NCBI GenBank assembly: GCA_014872785.1
Contig: WKFJ01000020.1
Coordinates: forward strand, 1 to 64,000
Length of the DNA stretch: 64,000 nt
From: Alteromonadaceae bacterium
Lineage (GTDB): Bacteria > Pseudomonadota > Gammaproteobacteria > Enterobacterales > Alteromonadaceae
Direction: 5' to 3'
In this document: piece after piece, positions 35,241-43,848 of the stretch
How the letters are laid out: each line of letters opens with the position of its first letter
Numbering within the stretch: position 1 is the stretch's first letter
The notes under the pieces: model-generated
Told to the model about the DNA's origin: nothing
Database searches by the model: none
The model's input: the letters and a program-made list of their open reading frames with translations, nothing else
Position numbers and translations under genes: made by a program

Positions 35241-35567
35241 TTATCCTCTTGGTTCAAGTTTCGGTAATTTATAATTTTCATGGCAATGGGCGAACTGTTG
35301 TAGTTGCATGCCTACCACATCAGCTGGGCGAAGTGTTTCGCTGAAAAAGCGTAACTCACCCGACACCGCGTCTATACCTTTGCGATAGAAGTGTTGCGAT
35401 TCTTCTTCAGCCGCGTTGTGCGTGCCATGAATTGACAAAATAGTGCAAGAGACCCTATCAAACACGATGCAAAGATGTGTCTGGATCGGCAGTCCGTTGA
35501 CATCGCTATAACCACCATTGACAGGGATAAGGTGGTCTTGGTTATTAGCTTGGGTACTGGTGAACAT
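35241..35567 (-). CDS. Hypothetical protein
   Basis: The 108-residue product begins MFTSTQANNQDHLIPVNGG. It shows a beta-rich start (THLCIVFDRVSCTILSIHG) and a helical end. First gene of a three-gene operon. Confidence 0.6.
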   Translation of the reverse strand: MFTSTQANNQDHLIPVNGGYSDVNGLPIQTHLCIVFDRVSCTILSIHGTHNAAEEESQHFYRKGIDAVSGELRFFSETLRPADVVGMQLQQFAHCHENYKLPKLEPRG

Positions 35568-35601
35568 GTCGTTGCCTTGTTATTGCGTTTGAAGTGTTAC
35601 C

Positions 35602-35638
35602 AGTATCCCGCACTTATACATTCGCGCGACTGTATCGT
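35602..35638 (-). promoter_or_regulatory. Array promoter module 4
   Basis: Minus strand ACGATACAGTCGC, 18 bases, GATACT. Serves 35567, 35234 and 34644. Confidence 0.65.
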
Positions 35639-36075
35639 TAAGCGAGACTTATTACCGCCCCGCATTGCGGAAGTAACAGTTCATCGTTAGAGGATTCAAT
35701 TACTATTCGTCGTGCATTGTCTGGTTCATGAAGCGCCAAAGCATCACTCAAAGCATCCACCAGCGTGATAGGTAAATCACTTTGAAACGGCATCCACGTG
35801 TGACTGATATACGGCTCTGACTGCCCTGTGAGCGCTTCACACTCAGCCCGATATTCCTGCTCATTCAACGCTGTTCGCTGAAAATGCTCAGATAGAATTT
35901 GCTGCGCTTTATTGTTTGTCTCCATCAAATGAACCGTATAATCATCAAAAAACATTACATATTTTTTGTCGCTCAACACCAACTGATCTTTTACATGGTG
36001 GTAGATCATTGCCCCACCGTCTTTTGCGTGCGTTCTCGTAAAATCTTTTGAAACCACACCAAATACTAATGCCAT
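35638..36075 (-). CDS. Hypothetical protein
   Basis: The 145-residue product starts at ATG 36075 (MALVFGVVSKD) behind a strong AAGGAGAG. Beta-rich N-terminal half, helical C-terminal half. Co-operonic with 36097-36477. No family recognised. Confidence 0.65.
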   Translation of the reverse strand: MALVFGVVSKDFTRTHAKDGGAMIYHHVKDQLVLSDKKYVMFFDDYTVHLMETNNKAQQILSEHFQRTALNEQEYRAECEALTGQSEPYISHTWMPFQSDLPITLVDALSDALALHEPDNARRIVIESSNDELLLPQCGAVISLA

Positions 36076-36096
36076 GTTTACGCTCTCCTTATCCAA

Positions 36097-36477
36097 TTAC
36101 CAATTCTCTACCAATTGCGACACCTCAGTCCTAAACGCCTCAAGAGGCGGCATGGTAGCGCAATCGTTTTCAGGGAAGGAGATTAACGACCAAAACGTCG
36201 TGGCAACTCGCTCAGGCAGCTCATAGACTGCTACACCCGGCAAATCCCCGTCTCTATTAAATTTCTCATCCACCAGCTCATAAAAAACGGCAGTGTACTG
36301 AAGAAGGTCAGAAACGAAGCTATCCTCTCCGTCCCCAAATTCATCTGCAATGCATGACGATGGTTTTTTGTCCTCAAACTCATTGAGCACCGCTTCAGTA
36401 AAATAGTAGTGGTAACAAGCCAGCTCCGAAAATGATTGGCTTTCACTGGTGTTTCCTAAAATCTCGTTAGATGTCAT
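36097..36477 (-). CDS. Hypothetical acidic protein
   Basis: The 126-residue product is strongly acidic, especially in the first half (EFGDGEDSFVSD). Acidic, mostly helical small proteins of this kind are common among DNA-mimic and anti-defence proteins, but nothing here proves such a role. First gene of its operon. Confidence 0.6.
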   Translation of the reverse strand: MTSNEILGNTSESQSFSELACYHYYFTEAVLNEFEDKKPSSCIADEFGDGEDSFVSDLLQYTAVFYELVDEKFNRDGDLPGVAVYELPERVATTFWSLISFPENDCATMPPLEAFRTEVSQLVENW

Positions 36478-36512
36478 TGCCTTTACCTTTACGCTATGTA
36501 GTTGATGTCTCC

Positions 36513-36549
36513 ACCTTACAAAATATCGGTGATGTCGCGACTAAACGGG
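36513..36549 (-). promoter_or_regulatory. Array promoter module 5
   Basis: Minus strand CCCGTTTAGTCGC, 18 bases, TAAGGT. Serves 36477. Confidence 0.6.
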
Positions 36550-36699
36550 TGCACTTTATATAAACCAAACGGCTTTGTTGTCAGGTTGTGACAATACCGC
36601 CACTGCAAGAGAGCACTACCAAAGTAAGATAGCTAGCGTTCATTCCTTTTCGGCTGGGATACGCCTACCGGCGTTAGCGGGCAGGCGGGTTAATATCAC

Positions 36700-37050
36700 C
36701 TACCAAGGCAGCTTCGCAGCACTTGGGCTAAACGCAATTCTGATCACGAACACTTTGCCGCGCATCGTGCCGCATTTACTTCTTGATTCACCTTCACCAA
36801 ATTTGAATCGACTCCCCTTTGGCAAAGCGGTGTTTTTAGCGGCGTTGTATAATTGCTGACAAAAAAGTGCGCCAAATTGCTCCCCTATGCGGCCGTCATC
36901 GAGCGTGGTCTTGATGTATTGGAAACTAGGTGTGTAAGAAATATCGACATAGGCCGAGCCCTCAGAACGGGCATTGAGTATCGCGTTCTTGATATAGCGC
37001 TTGGCTACGATATAACGATATAAACCCACAAGATTGAATAAATTTGGCAT
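36700..37050 (-). CDS. Hypothetical basic protein
   Basis: The 116-residue product is basic, with Tyr/Arg-rich N-terminal helices (YRYIVAKRYIKNAIL) and a beta-rich end. GGAGCGA precedes ATG 37050, the ribosome binding site type seen across the array. Single-gene unit. Confidence 0.6.
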   Translation of the reverse strand: MPNLFNLVGLYRYIVAKRYIKNAILNARSEGSAYVDISYTPSFQYIKTTLDDGRIGEQFGALFCQQLYNAAKNTALPKGSRFKFGEGESRSKCGTMRGKVFVIRIAFSPSAAKLPW

Positions 37051-37080
37051 GGCGGTTCGCTCCTAATCAGTGATAGTGTC

Positions 37081-37117
37081 ACTATATAAAAGCGGGATAT
37101 GGGCGCGACCAAATGGT
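37081..37117 (-). promoter_or_regulatory. Array promoter module 6
   Basis: Minus strand ACCATTTGGTCGC, 18 bases, TATAGT, then a TAGTGACACTA-type short inverted repeat. Confidence 0.75.
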
Positions 37118-37178
37118 GTTGTCGCGCAAGAGCTGTAGATACTGTACTTTGGGGGGAGGAGATTGACGCCTAGAGCTG

Positions 37179-37937
37179 CTAGCTCTCAGGCGCTAATTTC
37201 TGGCACATTCCTTCTTTGTTAAGAGAAAAGCCTTTAGTACAGGAAAGCGCCAACTCGGCATCGGTTAACTCCTTTTCGCACTGTCCTTCTATCTCCAATC
37301 TATCGCCAGCTAAGACCACCAGCGCGACACCTAACTCAAAGCCAGCTATGTGGTCACACAACCACTCTTTTGTGACTTTGCGCTCTGGCACGCATAGTGA
37401 TTCGGGTAAGTTCTCATTCGTTGTATTGGTATATCCTGTGAAGTAATGCCCACAGTCCATATCTGACAATACCGACCACTGAGATTTGAGGGCGGCCAAT
37501 TTATTGTCAACCAAGGCCTGAGAAGCCATACCTTCTTTGATGTTTTTATCCGCTCTTACGTGCAAATCCAAATCACAACTAATATCAAACAATTCATCCG
37601 CAAGCGCTGTCACCTTTAGCTCTGGCACATGTTTACCGCAAAGCGATACCGGTGAAATAACAGGAAAACAATCATCACCATAACCGGCCTCGCCTACTTC
37701 ACAAGCGATATTCCAGTTGTGTACGATGCCAATCCCTGTTTCTCGTTGGATAAGGGTGTAGTCTACCGTCCTCCCTTCGACTTTATCGCCCTTAACGGTA
37801 AGGTAACGCGTTTCACCCTGAGCCAGACCAATAGAGTGAATATAACTGCTTGGTCCCGTCTGTGATGAAGCAGAAAAAAGCGCAAACAATAACGCAGCAA
37901 TCGATAATACTGCCGCCACTAATTTCAATTGAGCCAT
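37179..37937 (-). CDS. Exported cysteine-rich hypothetical protein
   Basis: The 252-residue product has an N-terminal hydrophobic signal (LVAAVLSIAALLFALFSA) and at least ten cysteines in the mature part, so it is probably periplasmic or exposed with several disulphides. No clear array module precedes it; a GATACT -10 candidate lies at 37981-37986. Function unknown. Confidence 0.7.
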   Translation of the reverse strand: MAQLKLVAAVLSIAALLFALFSASSQTGPSSYIHSIGLAQGETRYLTVKGDKVEGRTVDYTLIQRETGIGIVHNWNIACEVGEAGYGDDCFPVISPVSLCGKHVPELKVTALADELFDISCDLDLHVRADKNIKEGMASQALVDNKLAALKSQWSVLSDMDCGHYFTGYTNTTNENLPESLCVPERKVTKEWLCDHIAGFELGVALVVLAGDRLEIEGQCEKELTDAELALSCTKGFSLNKEGMCQKLAPES

Positions 37938-38026
37938 CTTTTTGCTACCTGTTACGTGTCATATATTTACCTGTAGAGGGAGTATCCTACAAACCCCAAG
38001 GCGTGTATATCTGAACGCAAGTGAAT

Positions 38027-38467
38027 TTATACAATACACCCTACACAACTGCTCTCGCCCGATTGGGCAGCCGCGCCCGCTTCAGCTTCAGCGGCGCTGA
38101 GTATCTTAGCCGAGTTTTTGCGTTCATTTATCACTGATTTATCAGCAGTAGCGACAAGTAAAGAAAGGCGCGATGGTATACCTAGGCCACTTTCCATCAC
38201 ATCACGTAAAATCAGCTGCATCGCCACTAGCAGTAAGGCATCACGAAGCGCGACCCCCTCTGGTACCTCGTAGTTTTGACACAAAGCCATTAATGAAAAT
38301 AATTCCTCGTCAGAATATGTCATCAACCCGCCCGCAATGACAGATTGAAGACCAAGTTCAAACGCTAGACCATCACCCACTTCTTTATTGGCCGCATAAC
38401 TAGCCACATCACGATAGATATTTGGGGCTTTGGAGAAAAGCATATTATCAAAAGCCTTTAAAAACAT
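38027..38467 (-). CDS. Hypothetical helical protein with C-terminal CVGCIV
   Basis: The 146-residue product is mainly helical and ends in an Ala/Glu-rich tail with two closely spaced cysteines. Single-gene unit. No family recognised. Confidence 0.6.
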   Translation of the reverse strand: MFLKAFDNMLFSKAPNIYRDVASYAANKEVGDGLAFELGLQSVIAGGLMTYSDEELFSLMALCQNYEVPEGVALRDALLLVAMQLILRDVMESGLGIPSRLSLLVATADKSVINERKNSAKILSAAEAEAGAAAQSGESSCVGCIV

Positions 38468-38546
38468 AACAACCTCCCGGTATTAAGAGCACAAACCACT
38501 ACGCACCTCATAAATCAGGGTGCTTGCTGTGTATTAGATTAAGTCT

Positions 38547-38583
38547 AGTATACCGTCTTTGGGCTATCAGATAACCACATGGG
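38547..38583 (-). promoter_or_regulatory. Array promoter module 7 (divergent)
   Basis: Minus strand CCCATGTGGTTAT, 18 bases, TATACT. The right part (TAT for CGC) is off consensus and the -10 is near perfect, as if the two compensate. Confidence 0.5.
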
Positions 38584-38587
38584 CAAG

Positions 38588-39433
38588 TCACTCCGTCCCT
38601 TTTCGTAAATGCTGGTGGTAGGCCGTTTCGCGATTGATATCGTCAATGTATTGATTTAGATTTGGCGAGCGATTCCCAAAACACATCCTAAAGGCATTAG
38701 CCACCGTCTGCGGGTTTTTGTGCGATAGTTGATAAACTACATCAACCAAGAAGCGCTGAGCACTTTCGTGAACATCCGGGTTATTTGAACTAGATCTAAC
38801 AAGCGGATGCGAAAGCGCTTGGTTTAAATACGCAATAAGTGAGGCCTTGTATTGGTTTTTGCTTAACAACAGCATTAAGGCAGCCACTTCTCGATTTTTT
38901 TCCCAGTCTTTAAGCTTAGGGCTAATATTTGCGAGCGTACTTATCACCCCAATAATAAACAAACCGACCGCACAAATAAAAATTGGAAATACCCACAAAA
39001 GTGGAAACTCTGGGTTAATCGTTTTAGCTACGAATGTAAGACCAGCGATAAACAAATAAATACAGAAAACAAAATGCGAAAAACATAATACTATCGGCAC
39101 CCACTTGTGAGCGTAACTGAAACCATCCTTGTGATCACAAAGCACCAAAGAGAATTTAGACGCGCGATAGCCGACAGGCTTTGGCGGCGCGTCCAAGAAG
39201 AACAATTCATCACGATTAATGTCATTATCATCACTTGGTAAAATCAAGCTGTTGTAATTATCAATTTCATAAATGGACGCCAACGCCTGCAACGTCTCGA
39301 CTGACACAATCTTGCCTCTTTCGGCATTACTGATCACTTTGGCACTACACTGGCACTGTTCGGCGATGTCTTCTTGGGTGAATCGGGTCTTTTGTCTAAG
39401 CGCCTTTAACAACGCGCTGTTTGGTACGGGCAT
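38588..39433 (-). CDS. Membrane-tethered XRE regulator
   Basis: The 281-residue product has an N-terminal XRE domain (FTQEDIAEQCQCSAKVISNAERGK), two strong membrane segments (~115-140 and ~150-172) and a C-terminal cytoplasmic helical domain. A DNA-binding domain fused to membrane spans suggests a regulator that reports envelope state. Operator-like repeats lie just upstream. Confidence 0.75.
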   Translation of the reverse strand: MPVPNSALLKALRQKTRFTQEDIAEQCQCSAKVISNAERGKIVSVETLQALASIYEIDNYNSLILPSDDNDINRDELFFLDAPPKPVGYRASKFSLVLCDHKDGFSYAHKWVPIVLCFSHFVFCIYLFIAGLTFVAKTINPEFPLLWVFPIFICAVGLFIIGVISTLANISPKLKDWEKNREVAALMLLLSKNQYKASLIAYLNQALSHPLVRSSSNNPDVHESAQRFLVDVVYQLSHKNPQTVANAFRMCFGNRSPNLNQYIDDINRETAYHQHLRKGTE

Positions 39434-39484
39434 AATTTATCCTAAATTGCTAATACTCTTTTACCCGGCAAGGTAGCGTCATCA

Positions 39485-39537
39485 CGTTCCAGTGAACAGG
39501 AACGTAACTAGAAAGCAGCTAGAAAGTGACTGGAACG
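39485..39537 (-). promoter_or_regulatory. Operator repeats upstream of the 39433 XRE gene
   Basis: CGTTCC at 39485 pairs with GGAACG at 39499, and a third GGAACG is at 39532. Between them CTAGAAAG occurs twice (39508, 39519), 11 bp apart, one helical turn. This suits cooperative binding by an XRE dimer, probably autoregulation. Confidence 0.55.
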
Positions 39538-39546
39538 CGAGGGATT

Positions 39547-40053
39547 TCAAATGCCAAACTCGGTAAACCAGCCCTTTTCATCCATTAACTGCTGTTTTAT
39601 GGTCGCGCGGGATTTGGCGGCGGCCAGCTGCTCCTCAGTGACTTCTTGTGGCGGTCTTTCAGGTTTGTATGACAATGTGCACCAACAATCATCGCCATTA
39701 AGGGTATAAAACAACTCAACTTTATTGTCTGGAAGCAACTGGTATTTGTCGCACTCGAATATTTTTCCATTTACAAATAAATGAATCATTTCATCCTCGC
39801 ATGCATCGTCCAGTTCTGACAAAATCAAATCAGGTAGATTCGCTATTTCCCCTGAATCCCAGTCCTCGGTCTCTCTGGTGTACTGTGCAAATTCCATCAG
39901 CGCCTGATTGTCAGCATGAGACAAATACTGGTAGACCAACGAAATTAACTCTTCTGCTTCATCACACTCCAACCCTTCCCGTTCAGCCCAGCGAGCGTTG
40001 AACGTCTTGGCTGCGTCAATTAACGTTTTTGCGTCAATGATTTCGTTTTCCAT
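39547..40053 (-). CDS. Hypothetical acidic protein
   Basis: The 168-residue product is acidic and helical, with CDEAEELISLVYQYL and DLILSELDDACEDE. Third gene of a run 40545-40278-40053 with 9-15 base gaps. No family recognised. Confidence 0.6.
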   Translation of the reverse strand: MENEIIDAKTLIDAAKTFNARWAEREGLECDEAEELISLVYQYLSHADNQALMEFAQYTRETEDWDSGEIANLPDLILSELDDACEDEMIHLFVNGKIFECDKYQLLPDNKVELFYTLNGDDCWCTLSYKPERPPQEVTEEQLAAAKSRATIKQQLMDEKGWFTEFGI

Positions 40054-40068
40054 TTACGCCTCCTTCGG

Positions 40069-40278
40069 TCAGTCTAACTGCCCCATGACATACTCGATGA
40101 CCTTGGGTCTAGTGTGGTGAAAACCAATCATGGACAAACCAGCCATTAGCACTTGCACGCGAAAATCCTTTTCTGACAACCCTTGCAAATGCCTTAACAA
40201 GCCTGATTTATCACGTCGCTTGATGAAGTCACTCACCTTGGGAACGGACTCGGTAGTATTTCCAAATAGATCGACCAA
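40069..40278 (-). CDS. Small hypothetical protein, 69 aa
   Basis: Begins MVDLFGNTTESV; basic N-terminal half and a helical end. Tightly placed between 40545 and 40053 genes in the same operon. Confidence 0.55.
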   Translation of the reverse strand: MVDLFGNTTESVPKVSDFIKRRDKSGLLRHLQGLSEKDFRVQVLMAGLSMIGFHHTRPKVIEYVMGQLD

Positions 40279-40287
40279 GTTAACCTC

Positions 40288-40545
40288 CTATAAGTTCTCG
40301 CGAGCCCAATTAAAGGCACGCGATGCTTGTTCAAAAGCAGCAAGTTTCTGCGCAAGATTAGCGAACCCGGCTTTTTCTAGCGCGACGGTATCAACTTCTG
40401 GCAAAATGTCGTTTGCCGCCAGTACGAAACCGTCTTCCAATGCACCGTAGTCGGACTGTGATGCTTCAGCAATATCATTGATATTTAGCGCTTCGATAAC
40501 GGCAGATTCGGCTGTATCGTGTGGCGTATTCGGTGGCATAACCAT
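40288..40545 (-). CDS. Small acidic hypothetical protein, 85 aa
   Basis: Acidic, helical, beginning MVMPPNTPHDTAESAV. Eleven bases after the 40557-40988 gene, so same operon. Confidence 0.55.
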   Translation of the reverse strand: MVMPPNTPHDTAESAVIEALNINDIAEASQSDYGALEDGFVLAANDILPEVDTVALEKAGFANLAQKLAAFEQASRAFNWARENL

Positions 40546-40556
40546 TGAGCTATCTC

Positions 40557-40988
40557 CTAGTAACCATAAGTGCCATTAACAATGGCTTGATGGACTATCG
40601 CGGCGATACGCCAGATATCATCGCGTCCCGAGAGATATTTGACAGATAGTAGTGGGCGGTAGCAGTTATTTTCGCAATCCTCTACTACCAGCTCTAGTCG
40701 ATACCCTTCGCATCGGCCTTCACGCGCTAATACTTGCAACTCTCCCTTTGGCAGCTTTGCTTTCTTATCCTGATTCCAAGTATCGAACGACAAATACTCG
40801 GCTGCGCCGTAGGCACTGCAGTCGCCCCACTCTTTTGACATGGGGATTGATTCCAGTACAGCCACAAATTGCTGTTCCAGTTCACCATAGGTACGCTGAT
40901 CCACATATTCGATTAATCCCGTCGCTTTACCGTCTTTTAGTTTGGGCTGCTCTATTGTGCTTCTGATTGCTAATTCCAAAATATACAC
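40557..40988 (-). CDS. Hypothetical protein
   Basis: The 143-residue product begins MYILELAIRSTIEQ and is alpha/beta with a YLSGRDDIWRIAAIV motif near its end. First gene of a four-gene operon from module 41010. Confidence 0.6.
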   Translation of the reverse strand: MYILELAIRSTIEQPKLKDGKATGLIEYVDQRTYGELEQQFVAVLESIPMSKEWGDCSAYGAAEYLSFDTWNQDKKAKLPKGELQVLAREGRCEGYRLELVVEDCENNCYRPLLSVKYLSGRDDIWRIAAIVHQAIVNGTYGY

Positions 40989-41009
40989 CTCAGTAATGGA
41001 AGTGGTTTT

Positions 41010-41046
41010 ACGATATCAAACTCAACTGGGGTCGCTACTGACTGGT
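41010..41046 (-). promoter_or_regulatory. Array promoter module 8
   Basis: Minus strand ACCAGTCAGTAGC, 18 bases, TATCGT. It overlaps the 3' end of the upstream gene, so cassettes abut tightly here. Confidence 0.65.
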
Positions 41047-41325
41047 ATCCATCACCACTTTGTAACAATCCCCTTTAACACCTTTTCGTCGGGATCTGAC
41101 TAAGTACCCTAGCGCAACCCCACCCTCACATAAGGAGCGAACTTTTGCGATAAGCTCATCTCGATTCAAGTTTTGCCATTCGCTAGACAATTGACCAACC
41201 AATTGTCTTACGAACCTGACCGAAGACGGTGGGTGAATCGACTCTTGGCCATCGTTAGCAAACGACTGGATTAAAAATTTTGTCGGGGAGCGCACGTATG
41301 CCGAGTTAGAATCATTTTCCGTCAT
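41035..41325 (-). CDS. Hypothetical protein, possible small DNA-binding protein
   Basis: The 96-residue product has a helical centre and a basic end (LVRSRRKGVKGDCYKVV) resembling a wing. The helix-turn-wing idea is only by eye. Single-gene unit. Confidence 0.55.
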   Translation of the reverse strand: MTENDSNSAYVRSPTKFLIQSFANDGQESIHPPSSVRFVRQLVGQLSSEWQNLNRDELIAKVRSLCEGGVALGYLVRSRRKGVKGDCYKVVMDTSQ

Positions 41326-41393
41326 ATACCGTCCTGCTTTATTGTTCCGAAATATGTAGTTGGTTTTACAGTCACAATACTGCTATCGGGGAT

Positions 41394-41897
41394 TTAGGCG
41401 ACTAAACCGACAGGTTGCAAACCAGAACGCTTGGCTTGCTGATAAACCCATTTGCACGTTGTGGTCATACGAAGGGCGTTTTTGGTTACGAAAAAAGCGT
41501 GACCACCAAAGGCATCGAGTCGGGGTCTATCACAATCATGACTCGCTTCAATCGCCACATAACCTTCAATATCAAAGTGTTTGAGCAAAAGATGGGTAAA
41601 CATAGCAGCATTATCAGTGTGCATACTCTCGTCATGGCTTATCCAAAGCCCACCCGATCCGCGTTCCCAGCTAAATCCGGAATATGCAAACTCAGGATCG
41701 TAACCTTCCATTTTCTTCGCAAACCGTTTAGCCAATCTATAAACACTGCTGTTATAGGCTTTAGCGGCTTTTGTTTTGTGTTTTTTCGTCAAATCCAATT
41801 TCTCATCCTCGACACAACTCAACACGCTTACTGCAAAATCTAATTGAACGGGGGAAAGTGGAATAATAAAAGAAGCCAAAGTATTGTAAGTCGCCAT
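41394..41897 (-). CDS. Phage/plasmid-type conserved hypothetical (GLWISHDES family)
   Basis: The 167-residue product has GGLWISHDESMHTDN, then a FTHLLLKHF helix, then CDRPRLDAFGGHAFFVT. This order matches a family common in phages and plasmids where the usual forms read GLWI-EES and CSKPR-FGGGA. No biochemical role is known to me. Confidence 0.75.
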   Translation of the reverse strand: MATYNTLASFIIPLSPVQLDFAVSVLSCVEDEKLDLTKKHKTKAAKAYNSSVYRLAKRFAKKMEGYDPEFAYSGFSWERGSGGLWISHDESMHTDNAAMFTHLLLKHFDIEGYVAIEASHDCDRPRLDAFGGHAFFVTKNALRMTTTCKWVYQQAKRSGLQPVGLVA

Positions 41898-41929
41898 CGT
41901 ATGCGCCCTCTGTTGTGTTTGATAGCTTC

Positions 41930-41966
41930 AGAATAAACAAGGAGGGGAATGACGCGACTTGATGGT
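41930..41966 (-). promoter_or_regulatory. Array promoter module 9
   Basis: Minus strand ACCATCAAGTCGC, 18 bases, TATTCT. The same 13-mer and -10 recur in module 11. Confidence 0.75.
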
Positions 41967-42092
41967 TTCGGTGGTTACCATTCCATAAAATCTATGTCCA
42001 AGACGGACAATTAGAAGAGCCGTCTTTTGATGATATCAATGCTCAGAGATTGATAACGGCAGAGCAATATAATGGCACAACTCCCTCCTCGG

Positions 42093-42992
42093 CTAGGGTT
42101 GCTCTGCAAGAGCTTTTTCTATCTGTCGCTGTTCGTTTGTTGCTTGTTTATCGTAATTGATATCCATAAGTAACGAATAGCCCGCATAAAATGGCGAATA
42201 GGGCGAAATCGGCGGTTCAGCCAAGGAGATATACAAGTAAAACGAACGAGGACAGAAAAACCTATCGCCAGTGCCATTGGTAGGTGTTGTTGACGGTTGG
42301 TGTGTTATGGTTAGCCGAGCTACGTGACGGCCAATGTCATCATCTGACACTACAACGTTTGCTTTTTCGTGCAGTAGACAATCTTTTGCGATGTAGTTTT
42401 CTATCGAATCTAATGAAAAACCCGGCAACGTAGGTTCATAGGTTTCAAACTGATGCGGGGTGATACTCTTCACATGCGCAAGGTTATCCAGGCGGGTTTG
42501 CTCTTGGCTCACGAATTTAATTATCAGGGTTATCCAGAACACACAGAACATGATGGCAGGCAGGAATATGTGCACCCCAACCCTGCGGGCGCCTTCTCGA
42601 ATATAAACTGCTAAGAGCGATAGCAGTGATAATGTAAACCAAACAAGCGACAACCGATTGTCATCTTGTTCGGTGGCAGCTATCAACGACACAAACGTGA
42701 TGCACCACAGATACCAATATTTTGAAAATCCGATGAGCGGCTCTTTGGGGGCGCTAGTGTCTGAACCGTCTTGTTGTGCCTCGCTTTGGAGAGTTTCATC
42801 TACCAGTAAGCTTTGCCTGTCCACATCAAACAATTGCGCGACGCTTATGAGAGTGGCTTCACTGACGCGGTTGCCCCGCTCCAAATTTTGCCACGTGCGC
42901 TCACTTAAACCAGCAACCGTCGCGGCCTGATATTGGCTTAATCCTCTTTCCTTTCTTAATCTTACGATGGTTTCTCTGTCGACTACTGACAT
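42093..42992 (-). CDS. Membrane-tethered XRE regulator with extracytoplasmic domain
   Basis: The 299-residue product has an N-terminal XRE domain (LSQYQAATVAGLSERTWQNL), three membrane segments (~88-108, ~115-133, ~140-162) and a C-terminal domain of about 130 residues that should lie outside the cytoplasm. It may sense an envelope or recipient signal (inference). Located next to the palindrome-controlled plus-strand gene at 43691. Confidence 0.75.
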   Translation of the reverse strand: MSVVDRETIVRLRKERGLSQYQAATVAGLSERTWQNLERGNRVSEATLISVAQLFDVDRQSLLVDETLQSEAQQDGSDTSAPKEPLIGFSKYWYLWCITFVSLIAATEQDDNRLSLVWFTLSLLSLLAVYIREGARRVGVHIFLPAIMFCVFWITLIIKFVSQEQTRLDNLAHVKSITPHQFETYEPTLPGFSLDSIENYIAKDCLLHEKANVVVSDDDIGRHVARLTITHQPSTTPTNGTGDRFFCPRSFYLYISLAEPPISPYSPFYAGYSLLMDINYDKQATNEQRQIEKALAEQP

Positions 42993-43122
42993 GGTAAAAA
43001 TACCTTTAATCTTGGATGGCTATATCTATACCCTAAGCACTGTCTATAAACCCACGAATCCAAGGCGCAATCCAGACGCAACAGCACGCAGCATAAATGT
43101 GACTACCGTTCATCAAATGGCA

Positions 43123-43413
43123 TTACGACGCTGGTGGGTGTTGATGAATATTACCAAATACTTCTAAATCGGATTGGCAGTACTGCTCCATTGAGCGCCA
43201 ATCGTGAATGCCATCCTTCCAATACTTGCCGATAGTAAATGTCCCATTTTCAAAATGGACGGTGGCGATAATCTCCTCCTCGTATTCGCTGTGATAAGCC
43301 TTGAGTGTATCCCCTTCAAATATGGGTTGATCATTTTTATCTACACCGCCAAAGCCGCGCATTACGACCGCGCCTAATATAGGCTCAACAACCTCACCCA
43401 TCTCTAGTCGCAA
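43123..43413 (-). CDS. YopX-like protein, C-terminal part
   Basis: The 96-residue ORF (TTG 43413, or ATG 43401) has the YopX signature: RGFGGVDKNDQPIFEGD, then a feng-type strand, and ends LEVFGNIHQHPP. Normal YopX proteins include an additional N-terminal strand pair, which is encoded by the ORF just upstream. ATG 43401 lies two bases after that ORF's stop, so the two could be translated in a coupled way. Confidence 0.7.
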   Translation of the reverse strand: MRLEMGEVVEPILGAVVMRGFGGVDKNDQPIFEGDTLKAYHSEYEEEIIATVHFENGTFTIGKYWKDGIHDWRSMEQYCQSDLEVFGNIHQHPPAS

Positions 43414-43523
43414 TCCATACCTTCACGGTAAGCACGACCATCGGGCGTTACAAAAACACCTTCTGTGAGCATCTCGTTTGTCGAAGGAATGTATACGCGA
43501 AAAAGTGGAGAAGTGACTGACAT
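43404..43523 (-). CDS. YopX-like N-terminal part, 39 aa
   Basis: MSVTSPLFRVYIPSTNEM with GVFVTPDGRAY matches the beginning of YopX proteins. It stops with TAG where the C-terminal part begins in another frame. Either a frameshifted gene or a genuine split. Confidence 0.55.
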   Translation of the reverse strand: MSVTSPLFRVYIPSTNEMLTEGVFVTPDGRAYREGMDCD

Positions 43524-43558
43524 GGCAGTTCCTTATTAAGTAATCATTAGGTAGAAAA

Positions 43559-43595
43559 AGGATACGATAGTTGATGATGAGCACTACTGAATCGC
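43559..43595 (-). promoter_or_regulatory. Array promoter module 10
   Basis: Minus strand GCGATTCAGTAGT, 18 bases, TATCCT. Weaker at both ends but exact in spacing. Serves the YopX pair. Confidence 0.5.
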
Positions 43596-43646
43596 GCTCA
43601 ACAAGACAACCAAACTGAAAGCTCACCCCGAAACTGATTAAGTCAG

Positions 43647-43665
43647 ATAGAAAAACATTTTCTAT
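43647..43665 (+). promoter_or_regulatory. Perfect 19-bp palindrome upstream of the 43691 gene
   Basis: ATAGAAAA, ACA, TTTTCTAT. Located 26 bases before the start, where a repressor would block transcription. Confidence 0.6.
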
Positions 43666-43690
43666 GTGATTTAAGTCACTGTAAGGAGAT

Positions 43691-43843
43691 ATGGAAAATT
43701 CCCGTGCTTGGGGAATTTACACGTCCTTTCCTGACAGCGAAGCGAGAAAAGTCCCGCTACGCAATTCACCCCAACGGTCAGAACCTTTCGATGCCGTCTT
43801 GGTCTCTATCAAAATTGCTTATGAGATTACATCCTCCGCTTAA
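43691..43843 (+). CDS. Small plus-strand hypothetical protein, 50 aa
   Basis: ATG 43691 follows a near-perfect ribosome binding site (TAAGGAGAT). The product begins MENSRAWGIYTSFPD and ends KIAYEITSSA. It is one of very few plus-strand genes in the array, has its own palindromic operator and converges on the 43849-44217 gene. No family recognised. Confidence 0.6.
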   Translation: MENSRAWGIYTSFPDSEARKVPLRNSPQRSEPFDAVLVSIKIAYEITSSA

Positions 43844-43848
43844 GCGAT

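Noticed and set aside
37981..38020. A further array promoter module before gene 37937
   Set aside because: A GATACT hexamer and a CGTTCAG-like string are present, but the spacing is 20 and the 13-mer does not match.
38027..38467. CaaX-like prenylation signal at the C-terminus (CVGCIV)
   Set aside because: The cysteine is not four residues from the end, and such signals are not expected to work in bacteria.
42000..42092. Protein-like plus-strand reading (KIYVQDGQLEEPSFDDI) and a 9-bp inverted repeat GCAGAGCAA/TTGCTCTGC
   Set aside because: No start codon in frame and no T run after the stem; possibly a degraded gene, but not supportable.
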